Shown one piece after another: positions 21,338 through 30,760 of a stretch of DNA of 30,938 nt; the stretch's first letter is position 1, and each line of letters begins with the position of its first letter. The notes beneath the pieces are model-generated. The model saw nothing but the letters and a program-made list of their open reading frames with translations, ran no database searches and had not been told where the DNA came from. Location of the stretch: positions 1-30,938 of the forward strand of contig JAKOGH010001212.1 in NCBI GenBank assembly GCA_024811115.1, in the 5' to 3' direction. Made by a program: the position numbers and the translations under genes. The DNA comes from Terana coerulea (lineage: Eukaryota > Basidiomycota > Agaricomycetes > Polyporales > Phanerochaetaceae).

Positions 21338-21758
21338 TGGGACATCAATCCGATTGCCTTTTCGGCCTCAGATGTATCTCGGGCGGGTTTTTAATTCTGA
21401 AAGGTATATAGTTGCTTTGTCGCGTGATATAGAAGCAATATTTTGGGCGCTCGCTAGCGTGGCATCTACCCGACGCTTTGCATGCACCCATCCTTCCAGA
21501 ATCTTAACAGCCGCTTCGGCATTGTACGTGGTCCACTGATGGATCCACGCCGGAGTCCACAGAACTTCTCTTACCTATTTGGGTTTTGGCACAGGTTCTT
21601 TCTCTACTATTGGTGCAGACAAGTTTTCTGGTAATGAACGGGAATTAAGCACAGTGTTGAACCGCCACGCTGCTCAGCAGACGCCTCTTCAAAATAACAT
21701 TGCGATGATTCATCTAACACTACAGTACAACAGTAGTTGAGAAATAATTCTAGGCTCT

Positions 21759-22281
21759 TCACGTCTGTGCTTTTGCTTGAGCCGCTTGAAAACCCTTGAG
21801 AAGTTTCATGAATGAGGATTCAACCACGCGATGAATGCGCTCCTCTATTCCATCAGGGAACAAATCAGCTTGAGCCAACGACGGCTTGGGCTTATCGTCC
21901 TTCTCATCAGGAAAGTCTGTGGAGACGCCGCACACCTGGTGAGGTTGCTTCGGCAGAGGACAATCGCGCAACAGGTGTCCTTTCTGATGACAATTAAAAC
22001 AAAGCCCTTCCTTTCGGGCCCTGTCTAAGTTCATCGGTTGGCCAGCCCTCCATAGGTTATGCCGGTTCCATCACGATGATCTTGTCGAGCGCTTGGGTCT
22101 GTGAAGACGCTGCCGGCGCCTGACTGTGGGTTTGTGGCTTGGAAGCCGGCTTGTGGGACTGACTGCCCTCAGGTTCTTCGCGCTGGTAGTGCCTCCTCCG
22201 ATTCCTCGTCCACGTTCTCAGCATGTACGCCGAGCACCACTTCGGGACGTCTTCGCGACTCCAAACTCGCGTCGAGGGACT
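21759..22281 (-). pseudogene. Gypsy gag, nucleocapsid part
   Basis: Holds a CCHC zinc knuckle CFNCHQKGHLLRDC that would bind the element RNA, preceded by LWRAGQPMNLDRARKEGL and a Pro/Ser/Gln-rich linker in another frame (SHKPASKPQTHSQAPAASSQ). It is cut off from the capsid part by the block at 22282-22807. The linker region also contains stops. Confidence 0.85.
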
Positions 22282-22807
22282 TGTATCACAAAACTCTAAT
22301 ACTCACCTGCTAGGAATGCTTTGAGGGGCTGGGGAGAGCAGGGGACTTTGAGTAGAGCGAGTAGAGGGAGATATGAATCAACGATGTTGTTGAGTCTGAG
22401 GTATTAGCCCTCAGACCAGCCTCTTTATATACATGTGTAGAGGGACCCCAGACACTATCTAAGACCTCCAATACCATGTGCTGACTGATATAGTCAGGTG
22501 ATCCATGACTAAGGCTCTAGAGCATACCGCTCTAACTCCCTTATCGGATCTCTGACCTAGCTATCATACTAACATCAACACTATCTAGATGTCCTAATCT
22601 AGCTACTGTACACTACCAGTACATGATGTCATACTGACCTCATAGCGAGGTCATAGTCTAGAACAAATCCAGAACTGAGTCTATGATCCTATGTCCGTAT
22701 GCGGCATATCCCTCGATAACCATGCCGTCCGTCGCATAGCCAACTGATCAGCATCTTGTAACGCCGTTGTGACGACTGGGTAATGTGTCCCGTGACTTGA
22801 TGTTACA
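22282..22807 (-). mobile_element. Solo-LTR-like insertion in gypsy gag
   Basis: A 526-bp non-coding block with TGTATCA...TGTTACA ends (TG/CA), located between two parts of one gag gene. On minus it has a TATATAAAG box and pyrimidine-rich sequence downstream, as in an LTR promoter. A clean 5-bp target duplication is not visible (only ACTT is shared next to the ends), so exact borders are uncertain. It is unlike the host element's own LTRs. Confidence 0.55.
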
Positions 22808-22849
22808 CTTTAAGCGCTGTAGACTAGCGCTGAGGGAAATTATGACAAC

Positions 22850-23969
22850 TTGCTTCTGAGTGCTTCGTCAAGGTAGTCAATGAGGATGACTGACTGCTCG
22901 TCGAGCTGCTCCTGAAGCGCGCCGTATCCTGCGTGGGAGGTGTACATCTCAAACGCATTCTGAACTCTCAAACGCTCATATTTCCCTGCTTCAGCTCCTT
23001 CAGCTTCTGCAAGGCGTCTGAGTGTCGGTCATGCGAAAATTGCTTAACCAGACGCTCTTAGAAGACCCCCAATCTGCACGTGCAAAGTCAGTGCTTTTGA
23101 GATAGGCCTCGGCCCACTCTACGGCTGATCCGCCCTACATGTAGGATAGGATGAAGGTGATCTTCACTCAGTTTGATCGGAGTTTTTGTGATAGTTCGCA
23201 AAGATGTTTAACCTGATTTGTTTCCACCAGGGCTTCCCAATCTTTCCGGCTTCCGTCGAAAGTGTCCAGCTTGTTCGCCAGACCATCGCGATCACATTCG
23301 TTATCGTCATCATCATCGTCGCGATCTCGATACCCTCGACCTCCACCTTCGAAACCGCTGCCTCTGCCTCTGCCGTTACCTCCAAAGAAGGGTTCTCCGG
23401 CCGGCGGGTCTTCCGACTGCTTGCCACCACTTCTCTCATCTCGGGCTCCTGGGGCACGAATTCCACATCATTGGCAGGTTGACGTTCGCCAGCATGTGAG
23501 CAGGGTTGCTCGGAGCATTCCCTGGTTATCGTTGTACCCTCTAGGAAATGGAAATAAATGAGCCTGTTTCCAAGCATCAAACTATTGTGGTTGAGGTCGA
23601 CGCATGCGCAGGGCTTGGAGTAATTCGTTTCCAGGCCCGATGCGGTTAGGGTAGCAGTAGCCATAGCGTCGGCTATCTGCGAGAATTCGATGCGCTTGGT
23701 GTGGTCAGGGTAGAAGGGCGTCACCGTCGTCGTGGTTTTTGTTTTCTTTACTGAGTGACAACTTCTAGCCTTTGGATTTGGGGATGATAGAGGATGGAGC
23801 GTGGAGAATGAAAGTCAACCGGTAACGGCTGAGGGATAACTGCGGGATTAGGTGGGTTGACGTTGGCGTTATTGGCTTGCACGTAGTATGCAGAATATTT
23901 GCGCTTGGTTTCTAAACTCACTGCGCTAAGTTCTACACTTGACACTTGGATTAGTGTCTGCGTGAACAC
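22850..23969 (-). pseudogene. Gypsy gag, N-terminal and capsid part, degraded
   Basis: Structural protein of the virus-like particle. Frames at 23724-23164 and 23969-23748 hold SSRKTRRPENP, then in another frame a Gly/Arg-rich stretch followed by D-x-D-rich words and NKLDTFDGSRKDWEAL, the usual start of the fungal gypsy capsid domain; the capsid itself (23230-22850) is broken by stops. No intact gag is encoded. Confidence 0.7.
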
Positions 23970-24652
23970 ACTTCAGTGTACGCGAATACCACTTGTCGTT
24001 GTGTTTCTAATAGATCGGTCTCCCACAAGTCGTGGAAAAATGATGAGGTCGTCCTATACAAGGGCACGAATCGCCTCTAGCCATACACGAATGAAGCTCT
24101 ATTTTAGGCAGCCTGCAATACTCTTCAACCGAAATGAAGAGTATGAGGATAAGTCACCTTAGAGGAATACAAATTCACAGCACGTGCTACTACTGATATA
24201 GCTATGAGTTACCAGTGTTCTGCTGTTTGATCCCGCTCGCGGTCTACCGACTTCTCGGTTGCAGCTTGACTTTAAGGGATACGAGCTCAAAGAGCGCCTG
24301 TCTCGCCTTCCAATTACCGCTTTTACTAGCTTCCCACACCCAAAGGTGCGCCAAAGGTTCCCAGCCGATCAAAGAACACCGAGTTAGGGTGTCTAAGGTA
24401 CAGCTCTCCGAGATGAAGCTCGGAACCGTTGAGTTCAACGGGGTACTAGTCACGTGTGCACGAGGTAACGGCACAGGGGAATGGTCAATACCAAGGTTTA
24501 CAGGCCGTCCCCTTCGCGAGTGGTTACGGTCCGATGTACTAGGTTCAAACTCATCTACACGATCCTCCTATATGGACGGACGGCAACGGGTAGTGTTCTA
24601 GAACGGGTGAGCAACGAGAGATTGTTGCAGGGGTAGGATAGTCTTGAGCTTA
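23970..24652 (-). other. Gypsy 5' leader between gag and the 5' LTR
   Basis: About 680 bp with no gag-like protein. It should hold the primer-binding site directly downstream of the 5' LTR (minus, from 24652 down, beginning TAAGCTCAAGACTATCC), but I could not match it to a tRNA end. Confidence 0.55.
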
Positions 24653-24967
24653 TGTCAACAACAACTAGTACAACTATACCAGGTGCGACGCTCTCAACTG
24701 GGACGGAAATAGTGGTGCAGTCTCCGAGTAACTAGCTGGGGAACAGACCAGCTCGAGACTGGCTTTCTCTGTTGCAGACGGTAGCTACTTATACATGTGT
24801 AGTTCTAAACTGTACAGTACCACCCGGTATCCTCGTGTATGTACTAGAGCAGTCCAGAACAATAGAGAAACATACGGAGACACGGTATCGATGAGAGAAC
24901 AATAGATAGGGGTAGAAGACAATGGAAATGAAAAGAATACCCTAGAGACGCCCAGAAGTTCATGACA
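24653..24967 (-). repeat. 5' LTR of the gypsy element
   Basis: 315 bp, same ends and length as 17026-17340; carries the element's promoter. See the 3' LTR entry for differences. Confidence 0.95.
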
Positions 24968-24972
24968 TAAAG
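24968..24972. repeat. Target-site duplication TAAAG, right copy
   Basis: Matches 17021-17025. Confidence 0.9.
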
Positions 24973-25080
24973 CATATTTATCATTATTTTGCCTTATTGC
25001 GCCTATTTGACGCACCTAGCCCGAGTCCGACTGCACAGACGCCCAGTTCCACTATTTTGTCCCCCAAAAGCAGTGTTGTC

Positions 25081-25170
25081 ACTGACCAGGTCAGTGACCG
25101 GTCAATCACAAAGTCAGACAGTCAAAAAGGTCAGCCAACCACTTGACCGACCAGTCAATCAAAATTGTGG
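25081..25170. repeat. TGAC-rich palindrome cluster
   Basis: Contains TGACCAGGTCA (inverted repeat with one central base), TGACCGGTCA (perfect palindrome), then several GTCA/TGAC words (CTTGACCGACCAGTCAATCA). It lies between the gypsy element and the LINE tail. Possibly part of an unrecognised short repeat or a protein-binding cluster. Confidence 0.5.
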
Positions 25171-25239
25171 GACAATGACAAATTTCGCCATAAAGAGTAT
25201 TTCCTTGATGGCGTAGGGTGGGCAGGGGCCGTATGCCCG

Positions 25240-25254
25240 TTTTTTTTTTTTTTT
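25240..25254 (-). other. LINE poly-A tail
   Basis: Fifteen T on plus, read as A15 on minus, directly at the end of the LINE 3'UTR. It marks the 3' insertion border and the orientation. Confidence 0.85.
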
Positions 25255-25620
25255 GAAATCTGGTATTGTTAACGAAGTGCAGGACGAACCACATGAGCTT
25301 CGGTGCTAATAGATATGTATCTACTGGGTCCGTTGAGTGTGAATCTGTGTGTCCGTGGTGTCAACTCGCCGGGCACCCCCTGGGATAGGTGCCCTTTCTT
25401 CCCTTCACGGACAGGAAGGGCGGCCTTTAGCGGCACTCTGGCCTGAAACCCAATGCCCTCAGAAAACGCCCGCCCAGAGCCGGGTTTAAACCCGAGACTC
25501 GAAACCCCTCCGCACAGAGGAAATGAAAACCACACCGCGCTACATGTAGGCATATAGCCTTACATAGTCTGGATGAGCACTCTTGCAGTACTCATATATC
25601 TTTTCCTGCACCCATGCAGG
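25255..25620 (-). other. LINE 3'UTR
   Basis: Between the end of the LINE coding tail (about 25625) and the poly-A. No conserved protein seen. GC-rich, with an inverted word GGGTTTAAACCC near 25480. Confidence 0.6.
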
Positions 25621-25624
25621 ATCA

Positions 25625-26463
25625 AGCCACATGTTGGCCTTTGGTTGTTTCATCCCGGGACGTGAGTAGGCTTCGCATTCGCAATAGGTCTATAAACCTG
25701 GCCTTTTCCCTTTCAATCCACTCCCTGCCTTTGAGCGACCGAAGATCCTCTTCGATCGCTAAGGTGGTGTCCAGATCTCAACCGAACTCGGCAAGGAGCT
25801 TGTCCTCGTTTATGTCCGATCCGAACTCCTTCTGGATACTGTTAACAGTGTGCTACCCCCACCACCGATCAAAGTTTTGATCGAGTTTGCCCCAATTTGC
25901 CATCTCCTTATCCTTCTCCCATCTACGGAAAAGTGCCAGAGCGTGTTGTATGTCCCACGAGAAGCGCGCTAATCTGCGCATTCTTCCGTGGAGATCTGCT
26001 TTGAGAACAGCAAGGGAGTCTTTCTTCCGAACTCCGTTGTGCTCATCATCATATATCTGTTCCTCAATTCGAGCCACTGAAATGTGGCTACCATTGGGTT
26101 CAGCTTCAGGAAGAGGGCAATATCCTCTTCTGTAAATGCAAAGACTCTACGGCGAGCTGGCATCGTGGATGGTGCCTCGCTCCCGTTTCTCTTTGCTATG
26201 TCAAACAATTCTCTATCTGTGAATTGTTTATTTCCTTCTCTGACGAAGCGGCACATTTACAACTTGCAATCATAGAGTATATGATCACGTGTTTCCGCAT
26301 CTCCGCTGCACCAGCACTCCGGGCGACCTTCTCCCGATCTGAGATTGATCTTTGTCCGTACGCTCGCGAAGTGGTTGCTCCTGAAGCGCACGAAACGGAA
26401 AAGATCTTCTGATCCTTTCCCATGGTTTTCAGGTACTAGTTCGTGGAGTATTTCCACGCGACA
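25625..26463 (-). pseudogene. LINE C-terminal region with Cys-rich finger
   Basis: Minus: FVRFRSNHFASVRTKINL, then CWCSGDAETRDHILYDC, the Cys/His finger found at the end of RNase H-bearing LINE polyproteins. After it come FTDRELFDIAKRNGSEAP and, after a -1 shift, ARIEEQIYDDEHNGVRKK and SWDIQHALALFRRWEKDKEM. The tail beyond the finger is longer than I would expect; it holds two stops. Function of the tail is unknown. Confidence 0.75.
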
Positions 26464-26656
26464 TGTCAAAACAAGGGTCGCGCGGGTGGGAACGTCGGCA
26501 GCAGGAAGGCAAACGCGCAAGCGTTCACATTACATTTCGAGTCGCTATGTAGTCTAGTGAGTCACATCCGATAAATCCGATGTAAATAAGAGTAAACAGA
26601 GAGCGCACAAGGCGCCCGTGAGTTCAAGCTCGACAACTTAACCAATAAATTCAACA
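26464..26656 (-). repeat. 3' LTR of the gag-only element
   Basis: 193 bp; nearly identical to 27860-28049, with a few substitutions and short indels. A purine-rich GCGAGGGGTG lies just upstream on minus, a candidate polypurine tract. Confidence 0.9.
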
Positions 26657-26715
26657 CACCCCTCGCGAGCGAAGAATGAAAGGGCAACGCAGGGCTCACA
26701 ATGCACCCCTGCAAA

Positions 26716-27640
26716 CTACCAACCCTTATCATAAATCTCCGTGACCTTCTCCAGGGACTTGACAGCAGCAGTGTGCGCGTCAACAACCTTCGCAGTCTCA
26801 GTACGTGCCTGCGGGCAGTTGGCCTGATAGTGGCCCTTCTCGCCACAGTTGTAGCACGTGATGCGAAGCGAGCTTTGAGGCGGCAGCATCCGGCTGGCCT
26901 GAAGGCTTCGTTGACTTCTTGGGCTTGGCGACAGCGACGGAGGCAACATCCTCAGATTCTTCAAGGCGGCCGGCGACAACGTGGCGGGACTCCTCGTTCA
27001 GGAGACGTGAGATGACTCCATGTAAGTCAAGCTGGTCAGAGGAGGTGGCATCGAGGGTGACGACAAACATGTCGTAGGTGCGCGGCAGACCCATGGTGAG
27101 TGCAAGGATAATGTCTTCGTCCTCGACGGTAACACCAACACTGCGCAGGGCGATGGGGCGAGGTTCCGGACCTCGGCAATCCACTGTGACATGGGCTGAT
27201 CGGTTTTCATCTTCATAGTAAGGAAGCGGCAGCAAAGGGCGAGTCGGGTGGCAAGACCACGTGCACGATGCACTCGGATCAGCTCGTTGATGATCTCGGA
27301 CGCTAAGCGGGCTGAAGCAATCGCGCGAGCTGGTCTTCTTCGACATGGAGAATGATCTCTGCCCTCCCTCCCTATTCTTCCTGTCCCATTCCTTCACTCG
27401 AGCTCGGCCCGGTCAAGGGCCTCGACTCATGCCCAAAAGCCACATCCTCTGCCCCCTTCCTTGTCAGCAACGCTCGATGAGGATGATCCACACCTCAAAG
27501 TTGGTGTTGCTCAGCTTCGAACACCTGATTTCTCTCCCATGGTATATGACGACAGCGGCGGCTAGCGACGGCGACGATGGTGCTGGTTTCGGCTCCAGCG
27601 GGCGGTTACGGCGACGGTCCGGCTTCGGCCCCGGTGGCAC
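26716..27640 (-). pseudogene. Copia-type gag of the gag-only element, frameshifted
   Basis: Structural particle protein. Minus pieces in order: KLSNTNFEVWIILIER (the usual start of copia/UBN2 gag), AEIILHVEED, MKMKTDQPMSQWIAEVRNLA, GVTVEDEDIILALTMGLP followed by YDMFVVTLDATSSDQLDL (UBN2 core), LLNEESRH, and a zinc knuckle CYNCGEKGHYQANC near 26830. At least two frame changes occur between these (about 27340-27150 and 26860). The protein ends at about 26716 (KVTEIYDKGW), close to the 3' LTR, so no pol was ever downstream in this copy. Confidence 0.85.
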
Positions 27641-27859
27641 GTGACGGCGGCGGCGACAACGAGCGAGTTCCACACTCGCACGGACAACAACGGCGGCCGG
27701 ACGACTTCGGCCTCATCTAGGCAAACGACGACGACGGTGAACGACTTCGGCCTCGTTCAGGCAAACGACAGCGACAGCGACGGCGGTAAGTGACTTTGGC
27801 CTCACTTAGGCGGTTGTGGCAGCGCTCGGGACGGCTTTGACGGGGGTATTGCGCGTTTG
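27641..27859 (-). other. Leader of the gag-only element
   Basis: Between the 5' LTR and gag. Contains repeated GGCGACGACG-like and CGGCCTC.T.AGGC words (AACGACTTCGGCCTC near 27702 and 27740, similar at 27790). No primer-binding site recognised. Confidence 0.5.
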
Positions 27860-28049
27860 TGTCAAAACAAGGGGTCACGCGGGTGGGAACGTCGGCGGCG
27901 GAAGGCAAACGCAGTGTTCACATTACATTTCGAGTTGCTATGTAGTCTAGTGAGTCACATCCGATAAATCCGATGTAAATAAGAGTAAACAGAGAGCGCA
28001 CAAGGCGCCCGTGAGTTCAAGCTCGACAACTCAACCAATAAATTCAACA
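27860..28049 (-). repeat. 5' LTR of the gag-only element
   Basis: 190 bp, matching 26464-26656; ends TG/CA. Confidence 0.9.
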
Positions 28050-28800
28050 TGACATTTGCCTGATCATCCTTAGAGCCTCTGTTCGGCACTTGACTTAGTG
28101 TTTTCCACGTTCTTCCCGCGCAGTATTCAGGGTCTCTGCGCATGTTGGCCCACGTTTTCGTGGTAAGATCGTCCATAGACTGCAGAGCAATAGACTGCGA
28201 CACGTAGTGTGGTTGTGCCTCAGCCTTCACCCCTTCTCCTGCCAATTTGCCGACCTCCTCATTCCGAGCGCACGTCGCGAATGGCCTGGGCACCAATTGA
28301 GCACGATTTTGTTTCTCGGGCTCTTGTCTAACCATGCGCATGCCACTTTGCACGTCATGACTGCAACCATCTGGGCATTGCCCTTATTTGGTTTTAGGAT
28401 GGATTCTATCGCCCATGTTGTCTGAAGACTTGGATGGTGTGAATACTGTCTGCAGCATCGCTGACAGCTTCTTGATTCCTTTGGCCAGGGCCATCATCTC
28501 CGCTGTCATACGGAGTTGCTTTCCCACACTCAAAGAAACCTTGTTTTGAGGTGCCATCGTGATTGTACACCTTCCAGCTTGCTCCAGTTCGGAGCTTTTC
28601 AAATGACTTTTGTCCTTTTTGGGACCCGTCTGTAAAAACCACCCTCGTCGTGTCCGACTTAGTAGCCTCTTTTAGCCTCGGGAGGAACTCCTCCTTTAGC
28701 CATGCGAACTCCTCCAAGCTCTTTACTGGCGTTTTAGTGTTAATACTAATGCAATCATTGTCATAATACTCGTCAATCAACCTGTCAGCCGGGCCGGCAC
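28050..28800 (-). pseudogene. LINE RNase H domain, frameshifted
   Basis: Seen on minus: VVFTDGSQKGQK (first catalytic Asp), RTGASWKVYNHDG, then in another frame TAEMMALAKGIKK (catalytic Glu), and AWLDKSPRNKIVLNWCPGHS (W-x-P-G-H near the C-terminal active-site part) followed by RNEEVGKLAGEG. It would remove RNA from the RNA-DNA hybrid during target-primed reverse transcription. Two or three frame changes interrupt it. Confidence 0.82.
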
Positions 28801-29497
28801 TCAGAGTTAACGAGATCAAAGTCCTCGTTGCTGATCTTCCCCTTATGGTTGATGTGTACCATAGGGGTGTCTGCATTTCTCGTCTTCCTTTCTTTATATG
28901 GGAATGGAGCGACAATGTTGGTGGAATTCACCTCCAATCCGGCTGTGAGATAAGCCCTTTGTGGGGTGTCCCTCATGCAGCGTTCTTGTGCGCAAACACT
29001 GTTTGTGCATAAATTTGTCAATCTAGAGCTTAATGGGCAGTAACCCTGCCATTGTCTCCATCGAGCCAATGGGTGTGCTTTTAAAGCCTCCCGTTATCCA
29101 TCTGGCGCCTCTGTTTTGGGCCAATCTGTAACTAATGGCATGCGCCTTTCAGTCCAGACCAGTCTGGGCGCCACCACAATTGGGCGCCATATGTTATGAT
29201 CAGCATGATGCATGATACGTATAGCCTTCTCTTATCTTTGGGTTTAAACCCTCAGTTTGAATTCCCCAGCATTCTGAGGGCATTCACTGTACTACATGCC
29301 CTGGTGGCATAGTACTTGATGTGATCGTTAAATGATAACGTCAGATCCAGGATAGAATCCGAGGTATCTCATTTTATGAGCCGGTTTGACAGTGTGCATG
29401 ACGCCATCAACCTTAACCCTGAGTTTCGGCCCTAATGGGTCATTCTCAGTCCACTCTCCTGCACTTCTTTAAGTGCATTAGCTCTAACTTGTCTGCT
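28801..29497 (-). pseudogene. LINE RT to RNase H connection, degraded
   Basis: Holds AYLTAGLEVNSTNIVAPFP (29069-28785 frame), typical of the region after LINE RT, and other short pieces with stops between. No domain boundary can be set. Confidence 0.6.
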
Positions 29498-30760
29498 TCA
29501 GCTCCCAATCCCATCCGATTGAGTCCCTGACATGACATCCCAAAATACTGCTTTTAACAGTAGATTGTTATATTTTAGTTGGTCCTCTGGATCGTCAGAG
29601 TCCATTTTTCCTGCTACATAAATGAGTCCATCATCCACGAAGAATTGAATGGTTGTGTGGCCATTTGCTTTGATCTCTTTGGGGGTCCAATCGTGCCTTA
29701 GCACGTGTACCTCACCATCGTGTGATATTTTAATCACATGCTTCGTGGCTGCCACCTTGTGTAGCCACGGCGCTATGTACAATCCGGTCAGTATCAGAGA
29801 CAGGGCTGATCCCTGCCCGACACCGGTCGAAAAGTCCATGGGATCCATTTGTTTCCCATTAAATATGAACTGTGTTTGTCTGTCGACAAGATAGTTCTCA
29901 AAGTAGGAACACAATGACTTATTAAAGCCCTGTTTCCGTGAAATGCCTGCCATCAGCTCATGGTTGATGGAAGGGAAGAATTGCGAGACATCCAGAAGCA
30001 GAGCTGGATGACTCCATACCCTGCTTCCATGCTTGTTTAATATTGTGCATGAGTTGTATACCCACATCCATGGTGCTGTGCTGCATCGTGCCACCGAACT
30101 GATTCGGATGCATGATGCCGTACTTCTGCCCGTCAAACTGCATGCATCTGGCGATGAGTTTTTCCAATAGCTTCCTAAACAATTTAAAAGAACGATGGGT
30201 CTGTATGCCTTAGCCTTCGTGTAATCCGGCTTATTTGGCTTTGGAATGACAACAGTTCTCGACTATTTGAATATTCTGGGATGGACCCCGAATCATGCAC
30301 GCATTGAAGTAAGCCAAAATAGGCCTCCATGTCGATTTCATTCCCTCTTCACTGTGGGGGAGTTCTCTCGCATCCAACAATGCGCTGATCGGAACCATGA
30401 TACATTATCTGGGCCTGGCGCTGAGAAGTTACTTGTGAGCGCCAATTCCTTCGCAGCTTGTGTCTGCTGAAGTTCTTGAACTCTCTTTCTTCGTGAGTTT
30501 CGAACTCACCCAAAATGGACATGTCCACTTTACGTGGATTTTCCGGTGTAAACTGTTCCTGGAAGAGTTTTCCTAATTTCTCTCTTCCAAATCAGCTGGC
30601 TCGCCTTGTCTGTCAACAGACCTGTGTTCACAGACACCTTTCTGGGTTTGGTCCACTCGACCATATCCCAGATTCCGATGAATGACATTTGGTGATTACC
30701 TTGTCAAACATTTTAGTTTAGCTTTGGAGACTGCTCAGAAGTTAATCTTTTGCCCGGCCA
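29498..30760 (-). pseudogene. LINE reverse transcriptase
   Basis: Target-primed reverse transcriptase. Minus, in order: KPRKVSVNTGLL, FTPENPRKVDMSI and GEFETHEE (region ahead of RT, about 30650-30490), RKLLEKLIARCMQFDG and HPNQFGGTMQHSTMD (fingers), LLLDVSQFFPSINHELM (motif A, catalytic Asp), GVGQGSALSLIL (motif B) and FVDDG (motif C, catalytic Asp pair). The A-to-C part is open over 29498-30136 after the shift near 30000; frames change at about 30010 and 30190. Confidence 0.88.

Larger units (their letters stand above)
17026..24967 (-). mobile_element. Full-length Ty3/gypsy LTR retrotransposon
   Basis: A 7942-bp element in minus orientation: 315-bp LTRs with TGTCA...TGACA ends, 5-bp TAAAG duplications, and gag, protease, RT, RNase H, integrase and a chromodomain-like tail in the order of Ty3/gypsy (Metaviridae) elements. 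It contains a hAT-type MITE (19497-19855) and a solo-LTR-like block (22282-22807). All coding parts carry frameshifts or stops, so this copy is not autonomous as written. The LTRs look about 97-98% identical by eye, which implies a fairly recent insertion. Confidence 0.95.
26464..28049 (-). mobile_element. Gag-only copia-like LTR element (TR-GAG type) inside the LINE
   Basis: A 1586-bp element with ~190-bp LTRs (TGTCAAAAC...TTCAACA on plus), flanked by CGACA on the left and TGACA on the right, a probable 5-bp duplication with one C/T difference. The inside holds only a copia-type gag on minus and no protease, integrase or RT. Such gag-only elements are described in plants as TR-GAGs and must borrow pol functions. 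Confidence 0.85.

Noticed and set aside
22282..22807. Intron or spacer of gag
   Set aside because: No GT-AG pair fits on minus, it is far longer than local introns, and it has TG/CA ends and a TATA box.
23204..23561. Plus-strand open frames in the gag region
   Set aside because: They are antisense shadows of the Arg/Gly- and Asp-rich gag sequence; the minus strand carries the family motifs.
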